A DNA stretch of 64,000 nucleotides, taken from the NCBI GenBank assembly GCA_027596075.1, contig JADGJC010000008.1, positions 131,170 through 195,169 on the forward strand, in the 5' to 3' direction. Positions within the stretch are counted from its first letter, which is position 1, and every line of letters begins with the position of its first letter. Below are positions 47,247 to 60,203 of this stretch, piece by piece. Position numbers and translations under genes: made by a program. The notes under the pieces are model-generated. The model saw only the letters and a list, made by a program, of their open reading frames with translations. It was not told the origin of the DNA and searched no databases. Origin of the DNA: Rhizophlyctis rosea (lineage: Eukaryota > Chytridiomycota > Chytridiomycetes > Rhizophlyctidales > Rhizophlyctidaceae).

Positions 47247-47475
47247 CTATGCTCCACCCTCACGCTTCTCATACTCCAGTTCAATGTTTTCTTCGTACAA
47301 TTTGTCTGCTTCTTCTGGTGTCAGGTCTTGCTGTGGAGTGGAGGAAGGGTCTTGTTGGGGAGAGGTTTGGTCTGTTTGTTTACATTCCATCTTAGTTTTG
47401 AGGGGCGTGTGAAGATGAGGAAGAAGATTGGTACACACCGTTTGTAGTGGACTTCTGCATGTTAGGGTCCTCCAT
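47247..47475 (-). CDS. Tiny unknown protein with EYEKREGGA end
   Basis: A first exon MEDPNMQKSTTNG joins, across a short GT-AG intron of about 46 bases, to MECKQTDQTSPQQD, then DLTPEEADKLYEENIELEYEKREGGA and stop. Total is about 60 residues. The C-terminal acidic helix with the EKREGGA end looks conserved-like, but I cannot name a family. If the exon join is wrong, a 47-residue product from ATG 47389 remains. It lies just upstream of MED31 on the same strand. Confidence 0.4.
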
Positions 47476-47929
47476 TTCGATGGATATATACTTTGAATAT
47501 GCGAGGTTGGCAGTGCTAGACTGACTGAAAATGGATGGGAATGCCAAAAGGGAATCCGTGGGAGGTTGGGACAGGGAAGGGAGTCAGGGGGAGTGAATCA
47601 ATCAGCATGAGTCACCCAGTGTATGGCGTCACGATCTCGATATTATGATCGCGGCCAAGACCCACGCGTCCAGAAGCCCGATCCTGGCCAAAACACCGAA
47701 GGCGGTGCAACACTCATCACCACATCACTCTCACAACTCCCAATTGATAGCGGGACCTTGCGTTGGTGTCCTTGCAGCGTGGGAAAGGGGTTGTTCACAC
47801 AATTTCACTTTCACACCTCCATCACCCCCCAAGTTATACCACCTCCACGCGCGGTGATACTCAGAGAAGGCCTGTCAACGTCTCACCTATTTCCTTGCTG
47901 TACGCTACGCGGTCCGTAACCCTTTCGTT

Positions 47930-50751
47930 ATGCCGAAAGTGACAAGTTCCGTGTCGGTCATACCAGACCCTCGCGTGGCGGAAGGCGACGACGAAGGTGA
48001 GAAAATTGTTGACGGGTGTTATGAGCAACGGATAAAGGAATAGACATCGCAGAAACCATATATGAAAATGATGGGAGCGTTCAGTATGGTCAGGGGGTTT
48101 GGATGGCTCAGAATTTAACACATCAATCCCACAACCATCAATGCCCCAGGTCGTTCCGCTAACTCTCCACCAAACGGCACTCTAACCATTCACATCCCCA
48201 AAACAAAACCCGATCCCGAATCTAAAACTGCTCTGATTGACTACTACCTCCCCACCGAACTCCTCATCCGCATATTCGGCAAGCTCGAAGCCCGTTCCCG
48301 CTGTCGAGTAACGCGCGTATCGTCTCGATGGAACGCCATCAGTTGCACATCCCCGAAGCTCTGGCAACGGCTGGACCTTTCCAATCGGTACTCTTTAGGC
48401 GGCGAAAAGAATATTACAAGTCCACCCAGCAGCACCCCAACTAGCCCAAGTGCATCCTCTCCCGCCAGCTCTTCATCCCAATCGCAATCGGTATCAACTT
48501 CAACCGCTCCATCTCCATACCTCCAATCATACCTCGGCGTAAACGTCACGCTCCTCACCCTCCTCCTGTCCCCTCGCGGCACAATTCGATTCTCGCGTTT
48601 GACGCGGCTGGACCTGAGCTGCACGGCAGTAGACTTGACCATATTCGAACTGGATGGCGTGAAAGAGGTTGTTGGGGGCAGTCTGTCGCATCTGATTCTG
48701 AACGGGTGTTCTGGTGTGGAGAGTGGGACGTTGTACCACTTGAGAGGGTTGAAGGCGTTGAGGGCGTTGGATTTGAGCCATTGTGAGATGGTTGACGATG
48801 TGAGTTGTTGATGTGAAGACTTCTCGGGCTAGCTTCATGGCGAGATGCGCATGATTGATGATTAATTTTTGGTTGACAGGTCGGATTGGAGGTCATTTCT
48901 CGATATCTGCCACATATCACGCACCTGAACCTGTCATATCTGTTCCGACTGACAGAGAAAGGAGTGTCCAGGTTGTTCAGGCTGCCTGGCTTGATCAGCG
49001 TAAATCTGATGGGCTGTTGTACGTGATCTTGACAATCTCGATTTTTTTGGTTCGATTTTGGAGTTTTTAAATAACACTTTCCATTTTGAAGATCGTATCA
49101 AAGCATACCCATGGGCACTTGGTGATTCCGCTCATCGTGGGACGCTACCGATGCGGGATCTGATGCTGGGGGAAGATTCTCGCATCCAGACACGGTAAGT
49201 TGGTTGCATCTCGTCTGCTCACTACTACTGCGACCACCTGCACATGCTCATCGTTCCATACAAGTAGCGGGTTCTGGCTACTTTGGTGCGTCTTTCAATT
49301 CGATCCAGCGCGCCTAGTGAGGCTCTGCCCATTTTTGGAAACTCTCCGGCTGAACATGGTCCTATTTGATCTACCGCCCAACGGGCTGGAGACTTTGCTG
49401 AAGGGGTGCACCAATCTGAAGAACCTCAGCCTGGTGGTGGACCGGACGGCAATCGCATCTCTATGCTCGTCCGCAGCAGAATTGAGGAATTTGAAATCCT
49501 TCGAAGCGACCATCCACATCGGCGTGACGGGAGACCAAATGTCGACACTCGTCAAAGCCAACGCCCTCCCCAAATTGACGGCGTTGAAGTTCCACAGCAA
49601 GCACACGACGGTATTCAATGACGCGAGTCTCGCATCTCTAGTCGGCGCCGCGCCCAACTTGGAATACCTGGAATTGAACGGGGACGACATCTCGTTGCGC
49701 GGGTTGGACCCCGTGGCGAAGAAGCTTGGCAAGTCTTTGCAGAGTTTGCTGGTGCACCATGTGACGTTGTCGAATGAGGGGATGAAGGAGTTGAGTGGCG
49801 GGTTACCGAATTTGAGGGAGTTGACGATCACGGATATGCATCAGAGGGGCTTTGGGAACCGGATTCGGAGCTTGGTGTGTGATCGGTCTTTTTGTACGCG
49901 GTTGAGGAAGGTGGAGTTGAGTAGTCATAAAGGGTTTACGGATAGGGATTTGGCGAGAATTCCGGAGGCTTGTCCGAATTTGCAGTGAGTGGTGGTGTTT
50001 CTTTCTTGGTTTCTGTGAAATGGGTTGGTTGTTGCGTGTTTTAGTTTGGGTCGGTTTGACTGATACGTCTGGATCATGATACAGGTGGATAGACTTTAGT
50101 TTTTCGTTCACTTATCCCGAGACGCTCAAAGCCATCACCGACAATTGTCCGAACGTCCTCTACCTGAGACTTTGCCGCTCCAGTCCACCGAGCATCCACA
50201 TGCTAGGCGGAATGGCCGGCGCCGCATCTCCAACCCGACTCACCCCCCACCGTCCGACCTCAGCAACATCCTCCAACCCCACCTCCCCAACCCGCCTAGC
50301 AACCTCACCCACAACCCCAACAACCCCCACCACCAAAAAACCCAAACGCCCCTCTACAACCCACACCCCCACCACCCGCCGCGACCCCAACGCCTTCCTC
50401 GCCTCCTCCCCCGAATGCAAATCCATCGTCCATTTCGGCACAAAAGGCGGTCGTAAACTCCGCGTGTTGGACATGACTGGCAACCTCGGCCTAACAGACT
50501 GGACGCTCTCGCATCTCTGCGACCTGCCAGCACTGCATACACTGTTTGTGGATAGCTGTGAGAGTGTGACGAGTGGAGGTGTGGTGAAGTTTGCGGAGGG
50601 GAAGTGGAGGAGTTTGAAAAGGTTGCATGTTAAGAATTGCAGGGGGTGTCGGTTGGGGGTTGTTATGGAGAATTATTTGACGAGGAGTTTGGAGGTTGAG
50701 GTTATTTTGGATGGGGGGAGAGTTGTTGGGAGGGGGAGGGATGAGTTTTAG
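47930..50751 (+). CDS. F-box and leucine-rich repeat protein
   Basis: Probable SCF ubiquitin ligase substrate receptor. The first exon MPKVTSSVSVIPDPRVAEGDDE joins to RSANSPPNGTLTIHIP by a GT-AG intron. The F-box is YYLPTELLIRIFGKLEARSRCRVTRVSSRWNAI. LRR-like units follow (LTRLDLSCTAV, LSHLILNGCSGV, LRALDLSHCEMVDD, ITHLNLSYLFRLTEKGV, NLRELTITDM), spread over several exons. A Pro/Thr/Ser-rich insert (about 50215-50400) separates the last LRRs. The C-terminal part LRVLDMTGNLGLTDWTLSHLCDLPALHTLFVDSC resumes LRRs. The insert is long for the family. Confidence 0.8.
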
Positions 50752-52480
50752 GGGGTGGGATTGGGTTGGGGGATTTTTGGGCTGCTGTTATTTTTTGGAA
50801 AGGGTGATGTGGGATGCAGTTGCTGCGGAATGATGCTGGAAGAAGCGTTTATTTGGCATGACGATGATTTTTAGGTAGTGGTTTTTAGCTTGACTGGCTG
50901 TTATAGGCAGATGCAAGCAGATGAGGCAGGATATGTTCTTCATATGTAGATCTCAGGTTAGGCCACGCATAGCTTGCTTTTTTTCCTTTTTTTTTGTGTT
51001 GCTTTCGCTCAGGTTAGATCTTCTTGCTCCGCTTTTCTTTTGTTGCTTTTGTTGTTTTTTGTGCAGTAGCTTAGCTCACCATATTTTGATTCATGAAACA
51101 ATTTGTTTTGTTAGCTCTTGTGCACAAATATACCTGTTCTCGATATCATAATCACGTTTTTGGAGTTTTGCGATTGGGTTGATGGGTGGCAGTTGCAGGG
51201 ACGATCAGCGGTATCGTAATTAGGGATGTTTTGCACATCTCTATTGAGAGATAGCTATGGTTTTGTGTTGTTATCGATTACATCGAGATTTGACAGAGGG
51301 CGACATGACTTCGCTGAAGGACCCTCGTGTCTTTTCTCACTGAGATGTTTGTTGGATTGAGGAAATGGCTCGTGTCTTTTCGGATGGATCGACGCTCCAG
51401 GCTGCGCCCACGCGATCATGAAGGACTTAGAAGGAGTGGAAGACCTCCGAGCGGACCCAGCAGTCAGCAAGTTGCCAAGCGGGTGGGGCCCTACCGTTCC
51501 GACATTTCGGAATGGGTGGAAGGGAAGCCCTTGCATTCATTCCAGTCCTGCGAGACATGGCTGAGGTAAGCTCACGCAGAAACTCCTCCACAAGCTCGTG
51601 AAGGCCGGATGGCTGGACAACTTGGACATTCATCATGAGGAGAGAGAGAGGGGTGCTGTGTATGAATGCGGTCGAAACATCCGAAACAGGCCGACAGGAG
51701 AGGATGAGACGAATTTGATGGTCGATCTTTTGTATGGTGGGTGTAAGCATTGCTTTTATGACTGGATTTGACAGGGTGTCTGTATGCCAGCAGTGCCCCC
51801 TATTGATGCATGGGTGCGTTGTGTGTTACGCCCCTCCTCTCCCTGTTATGCATGGCTCATGCATGGGAGACACTCAAACTCATGCATGAAGAGGTCGCCG
51901 CCACACTCACTCACTCAGACCCCTCTAGGTATATCCATCCAAACAGCCAATAGCCTTTCCCCTCCAGTATCAAACTTTGCTTTGCTATTTACTACACCCT
52001 GTCAAGTGACACGCAACTTTACCTCTCTTCCCCACCTATTACTTCGTTCGGACGCGTGAGAAGGTAGGTTCGACATTTTGTTTGTGATCAGTTTCAGTTT
52101 GGTTTTTTTTGTTTTTGTTTCAGGAAACTGACTGTCGACATTTTCTGATCAGGAATCACTGAAAGCGAAAACCCCACTTTGTTGGGAGTGCAGTTGACGT
52201 TCTTGTCTTGTTACTGCTCGTTCCTACGGTTGAAGTGTCTGTGGATCACTTTTGGCTTGAAAGGAAGGTTGTGACATTGCGAGGTATGTATGCACTGAAG
52301 ACGTTCCCACGACCCTGTGGGATACATACGCGGTTTTGAAACCCCTACATCACGAATCTCAAACTAAAAAAACCCCTTTCCCACGCTCACCCCACTCACC
52401 CACTTCAACCCCACACCAGATCACCAAAATCTCCAAACCCCAGTAATAACCTTTCCCACATACCCATCACATCCACAATA
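50752..52480. other. Long intergenic region, 1.7 kb
   Basis: No gene is supportable. T-rich stretches near 50970-51060. Four ATGCAT sites lie within 51806-51887. A GTAGGT word at about 52060 could be a donor of a 5' UTR intron for the RRM gene, but I cannot fix its acceptor. The region should hold the RRM gene promoter. Confidence 0.5.
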
Positions 52481-52487
52481 ACAAACA

Positions 52488-54405
52488 ATGCCTTCCGCCC
52501 GCCTATCCGACCACCCGACCAATTCCGTGCGACTGCTAGACAAGGGCACACGCGACCTCGGAGATATGTGGGCGCTGGCGTACAAGACCGAAGGGTTCTC
52601 ACGGGTGTGGTTGCGGCCTAATTCGGCTGGCGGGACTATTGTGATGTTTAAGAGTATAAGGGATGCGCAGAATGCTATTGTACAGTGGAGGAGGACGGGG
52701 ACTTTGGAGGGTAAGTAGTTGCATGCGCAAAGCGACGTTTCCGACTTTTTGGTGATGATTTAATATTTGCATGCTGATGGCATGCATATTGGACGTGGGA
52801 CATGTATGAATTCTGCATGGCGCATAGACTTACCATTCATATGCTTTTTATGATAGCCAGCCATGTGATACCTCCAAATGTGGAATCAGAACCGGCACAC
52901 ACCGCAGCTCCTTCTACCGCATTGTACATTCGCCTAATGAAGGGGATGACCAACGAAGCAATGGAGAAGATTCTGAGGGGATTGAAGGGATTGACATATT
53001 TGAAGGTACCATCTCGCATTGCATTATCAATGATGGCGGCAAAGAAGGCTTCTTGCTAACGGGGTGTTCTCAATAGTTTGCAGACAACAATGTCAAAGCA
53101 TATTTTGATACCGAAGCCAGCGCAACCCATGCCAGCGACAAGCTTTACCAAACCACAAACATCTTCTCCTTCTACTGGCACCCGCCTCACGCGGACGATG
53201 ATTCGGCAGCTTCCGGGTCACAACCCAGCAAAGGAAGTTCCCACTCCCGCACATTACATATTTCAAAGCTCGACCGAGACTTGGCGGACCTACGAGCCTA
53301 CTTCTATACGCTACCGGAGCCGCCCACCCGCATCGGATTCCACAGGGGCTACGTATTCCTCGTGTTTGATACCGCCAAAGACGCCGACGCCGCCATGGAG
53401 CACATGCAAAACGACCGGAACACCCGCATGATCCCTCGCAAAGTGGAGATGGACTACGCCCCGCATTTCGTGCCATGCCCGATCGGCAAGCCCCTCAAAA
53501 GCATCATGATTAGTTATCTTACCATAGATCCCAATGCGGAAGAGATGGAACGCTTCTTCAGCGGGTATAAAGGATTCGTCACCTTGGACTCGGGAAAGAA
53601 AGCCTGTTTCGCGACTTTCGCGAGCGAAGCGGAAGCAACAGTAGCATTAGAAGATCTGAACAACGTGACGAACCTCAAAGCCGTCTATCGGGTGCCGGAA
53701 TTCAAGGATGGGACCCTCAAAGCGGGTAACTACATGTCCAACCACTCGTATTATGGAACGGGAAATCACAAGCACAATCACCACAACGACAAGAACGGCG
53801 ACAAGACCGAAAAGCAATACGTCGCATATTGTATGCCCACCTCGTCCACCAACGGCACGAAAACTTCCACGCAATCGCCGACGACCACCCGCAACGCCAA
53901 AGTCGCCTCCGCCGCCGCCGTTTCGCCATCCATCCGCACCAGCAGCAAATCGTACACGTCAGCCGAACGGGCCGCAGCGGTCTTGAAAAGTCTCGAGAAG
54001 AAGCCGTTGGAGGGGGAGAACCCCTTTGAGTTGCTGGAAGGTTCGAACGGCGTGGGAATGGACGAGGGCAGGGTCAACGGCAGCAAGAAGAGGAACAGCG
54101 GCAGCAGCGAGGATGGCGGGTGGACGGTGGTTGGTCCGCCGGGGACGGCTGCACCGAATGGGAACCACCACCACGTGCCGGTCAAAGTTGGTGGTGAATC
54201 GATCGCCAAGGCGGCGGAGGATGGGAATGGAACTGGAAATAGCTCGAATGGGGCTGGGTCGGCGGGGTCGCCTACTGCGCCGTTGAATGCCAAGGCTAGG
54301 AGGGCGCAGCGTCGTGCTTTGGCGACTGCTGTTGGTGGGATGGTTGGGGTTGGTTCTGATGGGGGTGGTGGTGGGAAGGGAGGGAAGGTGAAGGGCTCCA
54401 AGTAA
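52488..54405 (+). CDS. RNA-recognition-motif (RRM) protein
   Basis: Three exons. The first, MPSARLSDHPTNSVRLLDKGTRDL, includes VWLRPNSAGGTIVMFKSIRDAQNAI. After the second exon (ALYIRLMKGMTNEAMEKILRG) come several RRM-like folds: HISKLDRDLADLRAYFYTL with GFHRGYVFLVFDTAKDADAAMEHM, and IMISYLTIDPNAEEMERFF with ACFATFASEAEATVALEDLNN. Thus three or four beta-alpha-beta folds are present in tandem. The C-terminus is Asn/Ser/Gly/Lys-rich and disordered. Probable RNA binding in mRNA regulation; the target is unknown. ATG 52488 follows ACAA, a good context. Confidence 0.78.
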
Positions 54406-54980
54406 AGGGGCGGTACGAGATGTTATTCGTGGGCTGATATCGCGCGTGTGCGTGCGAGTATCCTTTTCCTTTCTTTTCGCTGTACAGATCTTTTTTTCTT
54501 CTTTTTTCCGTCTTTCATCTTTTTCCTGTTTGGAGGGAGGGCATCCGCTAGCTTGCTAGCAGTAGGAAATCCACCCTTCTTTTTTTTAACCCCTTTTTTA
54601 GTTTGCAAATTGTAAGAAATTGGGAAATAAGGAAAGTTCGGAGTGTTTTATTATTTTGCTCGTGCATAGTAGGCTTGATGTTTTTGATATTGGTTTTTGG
54701 GAAAGATTGCTGCCGTATGAGACTTCTCGCCCACACGGGCGGGTGTGTGGAGCTTTGGGAATGGCGGCACAAGTTGTGGCGCACGGCCGACAACATGACT
54801 TTGCCGCCGTGTCCCCCTTGGAGCCAGCCCAACCAGGATCAGGAGGCCTGCCAGCCTGCCACTCTGGTAGACTCTACCCCACAAGCTCGTAGCTTCCACC
54901 TCCAGATCGCTTCCACATTTCCCCACCTTTCGCAACTAAGATACTAACGCAGTTACAGTCAACCAGCGATAGGAGCAAAG
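54406..54980. other. Intergenic region
   Basis: About 0.6 kb, T-rich in its first half (likely the RRM gene 3' UTR) and GC-richer near 54720-54900 (likely kinase promoter). No gene is supportable. Confidence 0.5.
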
Positions 54981-54983
54981 CAT

Positions 54984-57232
54984 GTCAACTGAATTTTTTA
55001 TCGGTGTAGACGTGGGTTCAACCTCAGGTTCGTCCGCTTCTGAACAGTGAACACCTGTCACAGGACTTCACGTTCACCTCAGCCACCTCCTACAGCAAGA
55101 GCCGCAGTATGTGATTCCCACGGCAAAATCCTTGCTACCGCGACGGAACCCATCCTGGTTTTTGAGCCGAAGCCTGGATATTATGAGCAGGTGTAGGGCG
55201 AAGCGCGTATAAAGGCTTTTGATACGGGGCGGTGTGAACTTACGCAAGATATGTTCCGTTCCCACAGTCGTCGGAAGATATCTGGCAACAGTGCTGTAAA
55301 GCTGTGAAGAGGGCTGTGGAGAAGTCTGGAGTTGCTGTTGGGGATATCAAAGGTTCGGTCTTCCCTGCTGAGCGAGGATTGTTTAACCAGTATCGTCATT
55401 TGCAAGACTTCTCACCGTCGATTGCTCCACATTAAATAGGCATTGGATTTGACGCAACTTGTAGTCTAGTTGCTTTGGATGATAGACTCCAACCGGTGAC
55501 CGTGTCACCTACCAATGAGCCGAATCAGAATGTCATCATGTGGTAAGTGTGTTGTTGGGGCGAGGCTTTGGCGCATGGGAATGTAAGGCCGTGGGAATGT
55601 AAACAAATATAGTGGGATTGTTTATCTCGATATTTTCCGTCGGCTAATTCCTCTTGAAGGATGGACCACAGAGCGACCAAGGAAGCGCAGTTGATGACAG
55701 ATAGTGGTCATGCGGTCTTGCGGAATACTGGTGGCAAAATCAGGTAAGGTCATCATTCTTCAACACCAAAATGAACAATTTGAGAATCAAATTACCTCGC
55801 GCAACAGTCCCGAAATGTCCGCCGCCAAAATCCTCTGGCTCCACAAAAACCACCCAACCTCCTGGTCCCAAACCACAACCCTCATCGAACTCCCCGACTT
55901 CCTCACCGCCAAAGCCAGCGGATCACTCAGACGCTCCGTCTGCTCCGTGGCATGTAAATGGACGTTTGTTGAGCATGCGGGCGGGTGGGCTGAGCAGTTT
56001 TGGCAGGCTGTAGGGTTGTACGATGTTGTGAAGGAGAAGTTTGCGAGGTTCGGTGGGGATGAGTTGTGTTTGCCTGGAGAGAGGATCGGGGTGTTGAGTG
56101 AGGGGGCGGCGAGGGAGATGGGGTTGGAGGGGTGTGAGGGTGTGGCTGTTGGGGGGAGTTTGATTGATGCGTATTCGGTATGGAGTGGTTGTTCGTTTTG
56201 TTGTGATTGAGTGTGAGATGATGACATTGATTTCATGCAGGGAGCGCTTGGGTAATATGTGTTACTTCTCTTATCGGTGATCGTCGTAGGTCTTACCGTA
56301 ATGTGCAGCACACTAGGGGCCAGTTTGGACGCCAACAAGCCAAGTCGGGAATCATTAAGTAATAGGATGGCGGTTATCTGTGGCACGTCGTCTTGCCACA
56401 TAGCGCTTGCACCGCAACCGCATTACGTAAATGGAGTTTGGGGTATGTATCCTGTTTTTGACAGTTAGTAGCCGCCATGAGAATGCCATCTCATCACGTG
56501 TACACAGGACCGTACGCCAACGTCCTACTCAAAGGAATGCATTGTGCCGAAGGCGGTCAATCTGCTACTGGCAAAACTTTGGATTTCGTCCTATCCCTGC
56601 ATCCTGCCATCACTCAAGCAAAACAGGAGGCATCTGCCAAGAACATATCGGTGTATGAATATCTCAACGACCGTCTGCAAGCTCTGGCCCAAGAACAGAA
56701 TGTACCATTCATCGCGTACCTCACCAAAGACCTCCATGTCTCCCCAGATTTCCACGGCAACCGCTCACCAATAGCAGACCCATCCATCCGCGGCGGAATC
56801 ATGTGCTTAGATCTCGACGGAACCCTCGATGCCTTGACAACTCTCTATCTCGCCACTATCCTCGCTCTAGTCTACGGCACCAGGCACATCGTCGAAACCC
56901 TCAACCAAAATGGATACACCGTTGATACGTTATTCCTCAGCGGCGGGTTGACGAAAAACAAGGTGTTTGTGAAAGCGATGAGTGATGCGTGTGGGATGAA
57001 GGTTGTGTTGCCGATGGAGGAGGACGCGGTGTTGTTGGGGTCGGCTATGTTGGGGGCTGCTGCGGCGGCGCGTGGAGAAGGGGATTTGTGGGAGAGGATG
57101 GTGGGGATGGGGAGGGCGGGGGAGGTTTTGGAGCCTTGTGGTGGGGAGGAGAGTGAGTTTCATGATAGGAAATATCGGGTGTTTTTGAGGATGTATGAGC
57201 AGCAGGAGGAGTTGAGGCGGATAATGGGATAG
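54984..57232 (+). CDS. FGGY: FGGY-family D-ribulokinase
   Basis: Carbohydrate kinase of the FGGY family, closest to human FGGY and yeast YDR109C, which phosphorylate D-ribulose. Eight or more exons. It starts [15 protein letters not shown], spliced to [14 protein letters not shown] (phosphate loop GVDVGSTSA). Then come [40 protein letters not shown] and [23 protein letters not shown] and [13 protein letters not shown] are typical of the ribulokinase branch. The second domain ends [22 protein letters not shown] and [14 protein letters not shown]. Splice joins keep frame throughout. It is followed by a tRNA gene. Confidence 0.9.
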
Positions 57233-57338
57233 GCAGACTTCTTGCCCGTTTTGAATCTGGTCACCATTTTGTGGAATAGATTTAATGGAGGCGTGATTAT
57301 AGCGGTATAGATTGGACATACCGTAGTTGTTAACAACA

Positions 57339-57411
57339 GCCCGGCTAGCTCAATCGGTAGAGCGTGAGACTCTTAATCTCAAGGTTGCGGGTTCGACCCC
57401 CGCGTTGGGCT
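57339..57411 (+). tRNA. tRNA-Lys (anticodon CTT)
   Basis: 73-base cloverleaf. Acceptor stem GCCCGGC pairs with GTTGGGC. D arm TAGCTCAATCGGTAGAGC, anticodon stem TGAGA/TCTCA with loop CTCTTAA (anticodon CTT), T arm GCGGG-TTCGACC-CCCGC. No intron. No CCA is encoded, as normal in eukaryotes. A T run for RNA polymerase III stop is only three long at once (GGGCTTTATT); longer T runs appear about 25 bases further on. Confidence 0.95.
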
Positions 57412-57761
57412 TTATTATATGTGTCTTGTACCATTTTCTTTTTCTATTGTTGCTCATGATTTTTTACTTTTCCATACTCAGACACACCATTTGAATTTTT
57501 CCACGATATGGTGACAAATCCATAAGTTCGTCATCGTGGCACTCTCAATTTCATCAACTGAGGGCTTCGGGTTGAATCAGTCGGACCACAGGAGACCTCC
57601 GCCCTCAATCACCCTACGCCACGGGTCCCACACGATGACGAACTTATGCCAGAAGTACCAAAAACCATCAGACTGGTCCAGAAACCCAAAACCGAGAAAT
57701 TCCCTCTCCCGCCATCTTCCTCATTGCTAAAATAGCGTTTCGAAATTTCCGTGTCTCCACC

Positions 57762-59746
57762 ATGGACCCTGCCGAAACAAATTCCGCCGAACCTGCTACT
57801 GCAACTTTCACAGCGGACGACGGGCCATGCATAGCAAACTACCTTTACGCAGAGGCTGGCAATGGCGGGTACGATACGCCTCTGATAGGGTGTCAGCCTA
57901 TGTATTATGCGAGTGCGGAGATGAATGCGTTTTGTATGGTGCTTATGGGTTGGTATGCGATGCAAGTTTGGGAGGGTTCAGCAAGGAGGAGTCACATCAG
58001 TGACTAAGAATGCAGCATAGAACTCACCGCAACATCACGTTTGGCAGGGATGGCATTATGGGAGATTGCATTCAGCACTGGACCAGTACTGTTTCGACAT
58101 CGGTAAGAATTTGGAAGTGGTAGTTGCGGCCGAACCGAAATTCCACCCTGTCTGATCGGTCATTATTTTGACTCACTCATCTCTTGAAACAGCGATAAAC
58201 GTCGGAAACCGATATGGGTGTTACTATGTACAGCTTTTGTCGCGGTTTTGTGGGCAACGATGCTGGTACGTCGCCCGACTGTTTCGCAAAGCATTTTTTC
58301 TTTCAAATAGCGTCGTCTCGAAAACTTTTGAATGCCCCCTTCAACGTTCAGGCATGCACCTACAACGACCTCATCACTGTCAGCAATAACTTCAATGGTG
58401 AGTTCCCTCCATCATCTCCTCATCACGTCTCTTAAGATTCTGCCCACCTCACTCAGTCTCCTGAAACAGTATGGTCATACACGTGGTATTCCATCTTCAC
58501 GGGTGTGTTTCGAGTCACGTTCGTCATCAGCCTCACGTTGAGAGCGAAAGGGTTATTGCAGGGTCAGCATAAAGGGCTTTTATATATGGGTGAGTAGAGA
58601 TGAGGAATTTGTGAGGGCGGAAATATGAGCGCTTTTGACTTGAGGCAGTTGTCTAATCAAATGTTCTCAAAATCATTGCTATTCATCATGTTCGTTATCA
58701 CAACTCTCGGAAAACCCTTCCGTAACTTGCGCCCTACACTAGTTTACTTCCTGGCGACAGTAAATTCACTCTTCAGCACTGCCTCGATCGTTGTGGTAAG
58801 TATTGTTTTTTTTTTTGGTGTCCACCACGCGTGCAGAATAGACACATTATCATCTCAAACCCAAAAACATAGATTTCGATGTGGTCTGCCGCATATTACG
58901 CCGAAGTTCCATGGGGTTATACACTCGATATCCCCGGGACGAATATTTTGGTAAGTTGGGTGTTTTAGGGGGGAGGGCTGGGTGGTGGGTTTTTGTTCTT
59001 CGTACGACCTTGGGTGAGAGTGAAGGTAATTGATACATCAGTTCCTGTTCATCTCGTGACTGACTCGCCTTCTCCCACCCACAAAACCACACGTCTCCCG
59101 CCAAAACGTCACCTTTCCAGCTAGCAGACCCCATGCTCTCCATAGCAGTCGACGGCGTCATTTCCTTCATCTTCATATTTAAGCTCTATCAACACCTCAG
59201 GTCCATCAACCGGAGTTGGTGGCGTCTGTTTGTGTCCTTCGGGATGCTGCGGATTATGGTTGGATGGGTTCTGGGGATTGGGACTGCGGTGTGGTTGTAT
59301 AAGACGGAAGGGAATGGTGGGCAGGCGTTAGGTATGTGTGTTTTCATGTTTCCTTTGGTAGGAGTTCGTGGGTCGATGGGAAGAGCGGAAGGGCATGATC
59401 ATATTACGTTCCCACAATGTTGCTCAAATCCTTCATTCGTACCCCATCCCCATCTTCTCCCTTTCCTTCCCCGTCTCCGACATCCATTATACTCCCCCAT
59501 CCCCTAACCAAAACAGGCCAAATGTGGGCCGCTTGGCAACTAACAACATTCGCCATATTCTCCTTCGAAGACGTTTCAAAAATGATCCGTGCAATCTCCC
59601 CAGCAAACGTCACAGATCCCCACTCAAAAACCCAAGTCCGCGAAGCATTGAAAGACTTCAATCGCCAAAGTGCCGCCGATCGCGATAAGGGAGATAGAAC
59701 GTTGGATCCCCAGACTCGGAAGAGTTCTGATGCGCTGGACGCGTGA
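57762..59746 (+). CDS. Multi-pass membrane protein of unknown function
   Basis: Starts MDPAETNSAEPATATFTADDG (extracellular or lumenal side likely). Splices give six or seven hydrophobic segments: NAFCMVLMGMALWEIAFSTG, PIWVLLCTAFVAVLWATMLA, WYSIFTGVFRVTFVISLTL, SLLFIMFVITTLG, TLVYFLATVNSLFSTASIVV, ISFIFIFKLYQHL and FVSFGMLRIMVGWVLGIGTAVWL. A soluble tail follows (EDVSKMIRAISPANV, then FNRQSAADRDKGDRTL). Most exons join in one frame; the join at about 58590-58640 is not resolved. The topology recalls seven-helix proteins, but no receptor motif is visible, so no function is given. Confidence 0.65.
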
Positions 59747-60203
59747 TGATGGGATGGTGCAAGGATTTTCTTTTGTTATTTAGAGGTTTGGGAAGGTGGG
59801 AGTGAGGATTGATAGCCCTTTTTGACGTGTATGTAGTGAATACGGTAGGATGCTTATGGCAATTTATGAGCGTAATGGTTTCTTGCAAGAAAGGAATATA
59901 CCTATTGTTATTCCAACAGTGGCAACATTCGAAAACAAACCATCTGGGACGCAATTGGTATATTAAGCAGTAAGAACAAATGTACATGATATAGAGACCT
60001 AACAGCACTACAACAAAGGCATATGGTACAGATAGCAGGGAGGCAAAATGGGGATATAAAGGAATCGTACAAACCAGGCAAAATCTAAAGCTGCGCAAAC
60101 TACCAGAGCAAATGGCACAATGCGCAAAAACAAACACAAAGCAAAGCCTTCCCAAAAGCTGCGGTCAAAATTCATCAAAACCCTCTCAACATCAACCCGT
60201 CCA

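Noticed and set aside
53778..54401. Minus-strand frame of 207 residues
   Set aside because: Opposite the disordered C-terminal tail of the RRM gene; Pro/Phe/Leu/Ser run typical of the reverse of Gly/Lys/Asn-rich coding DNA.
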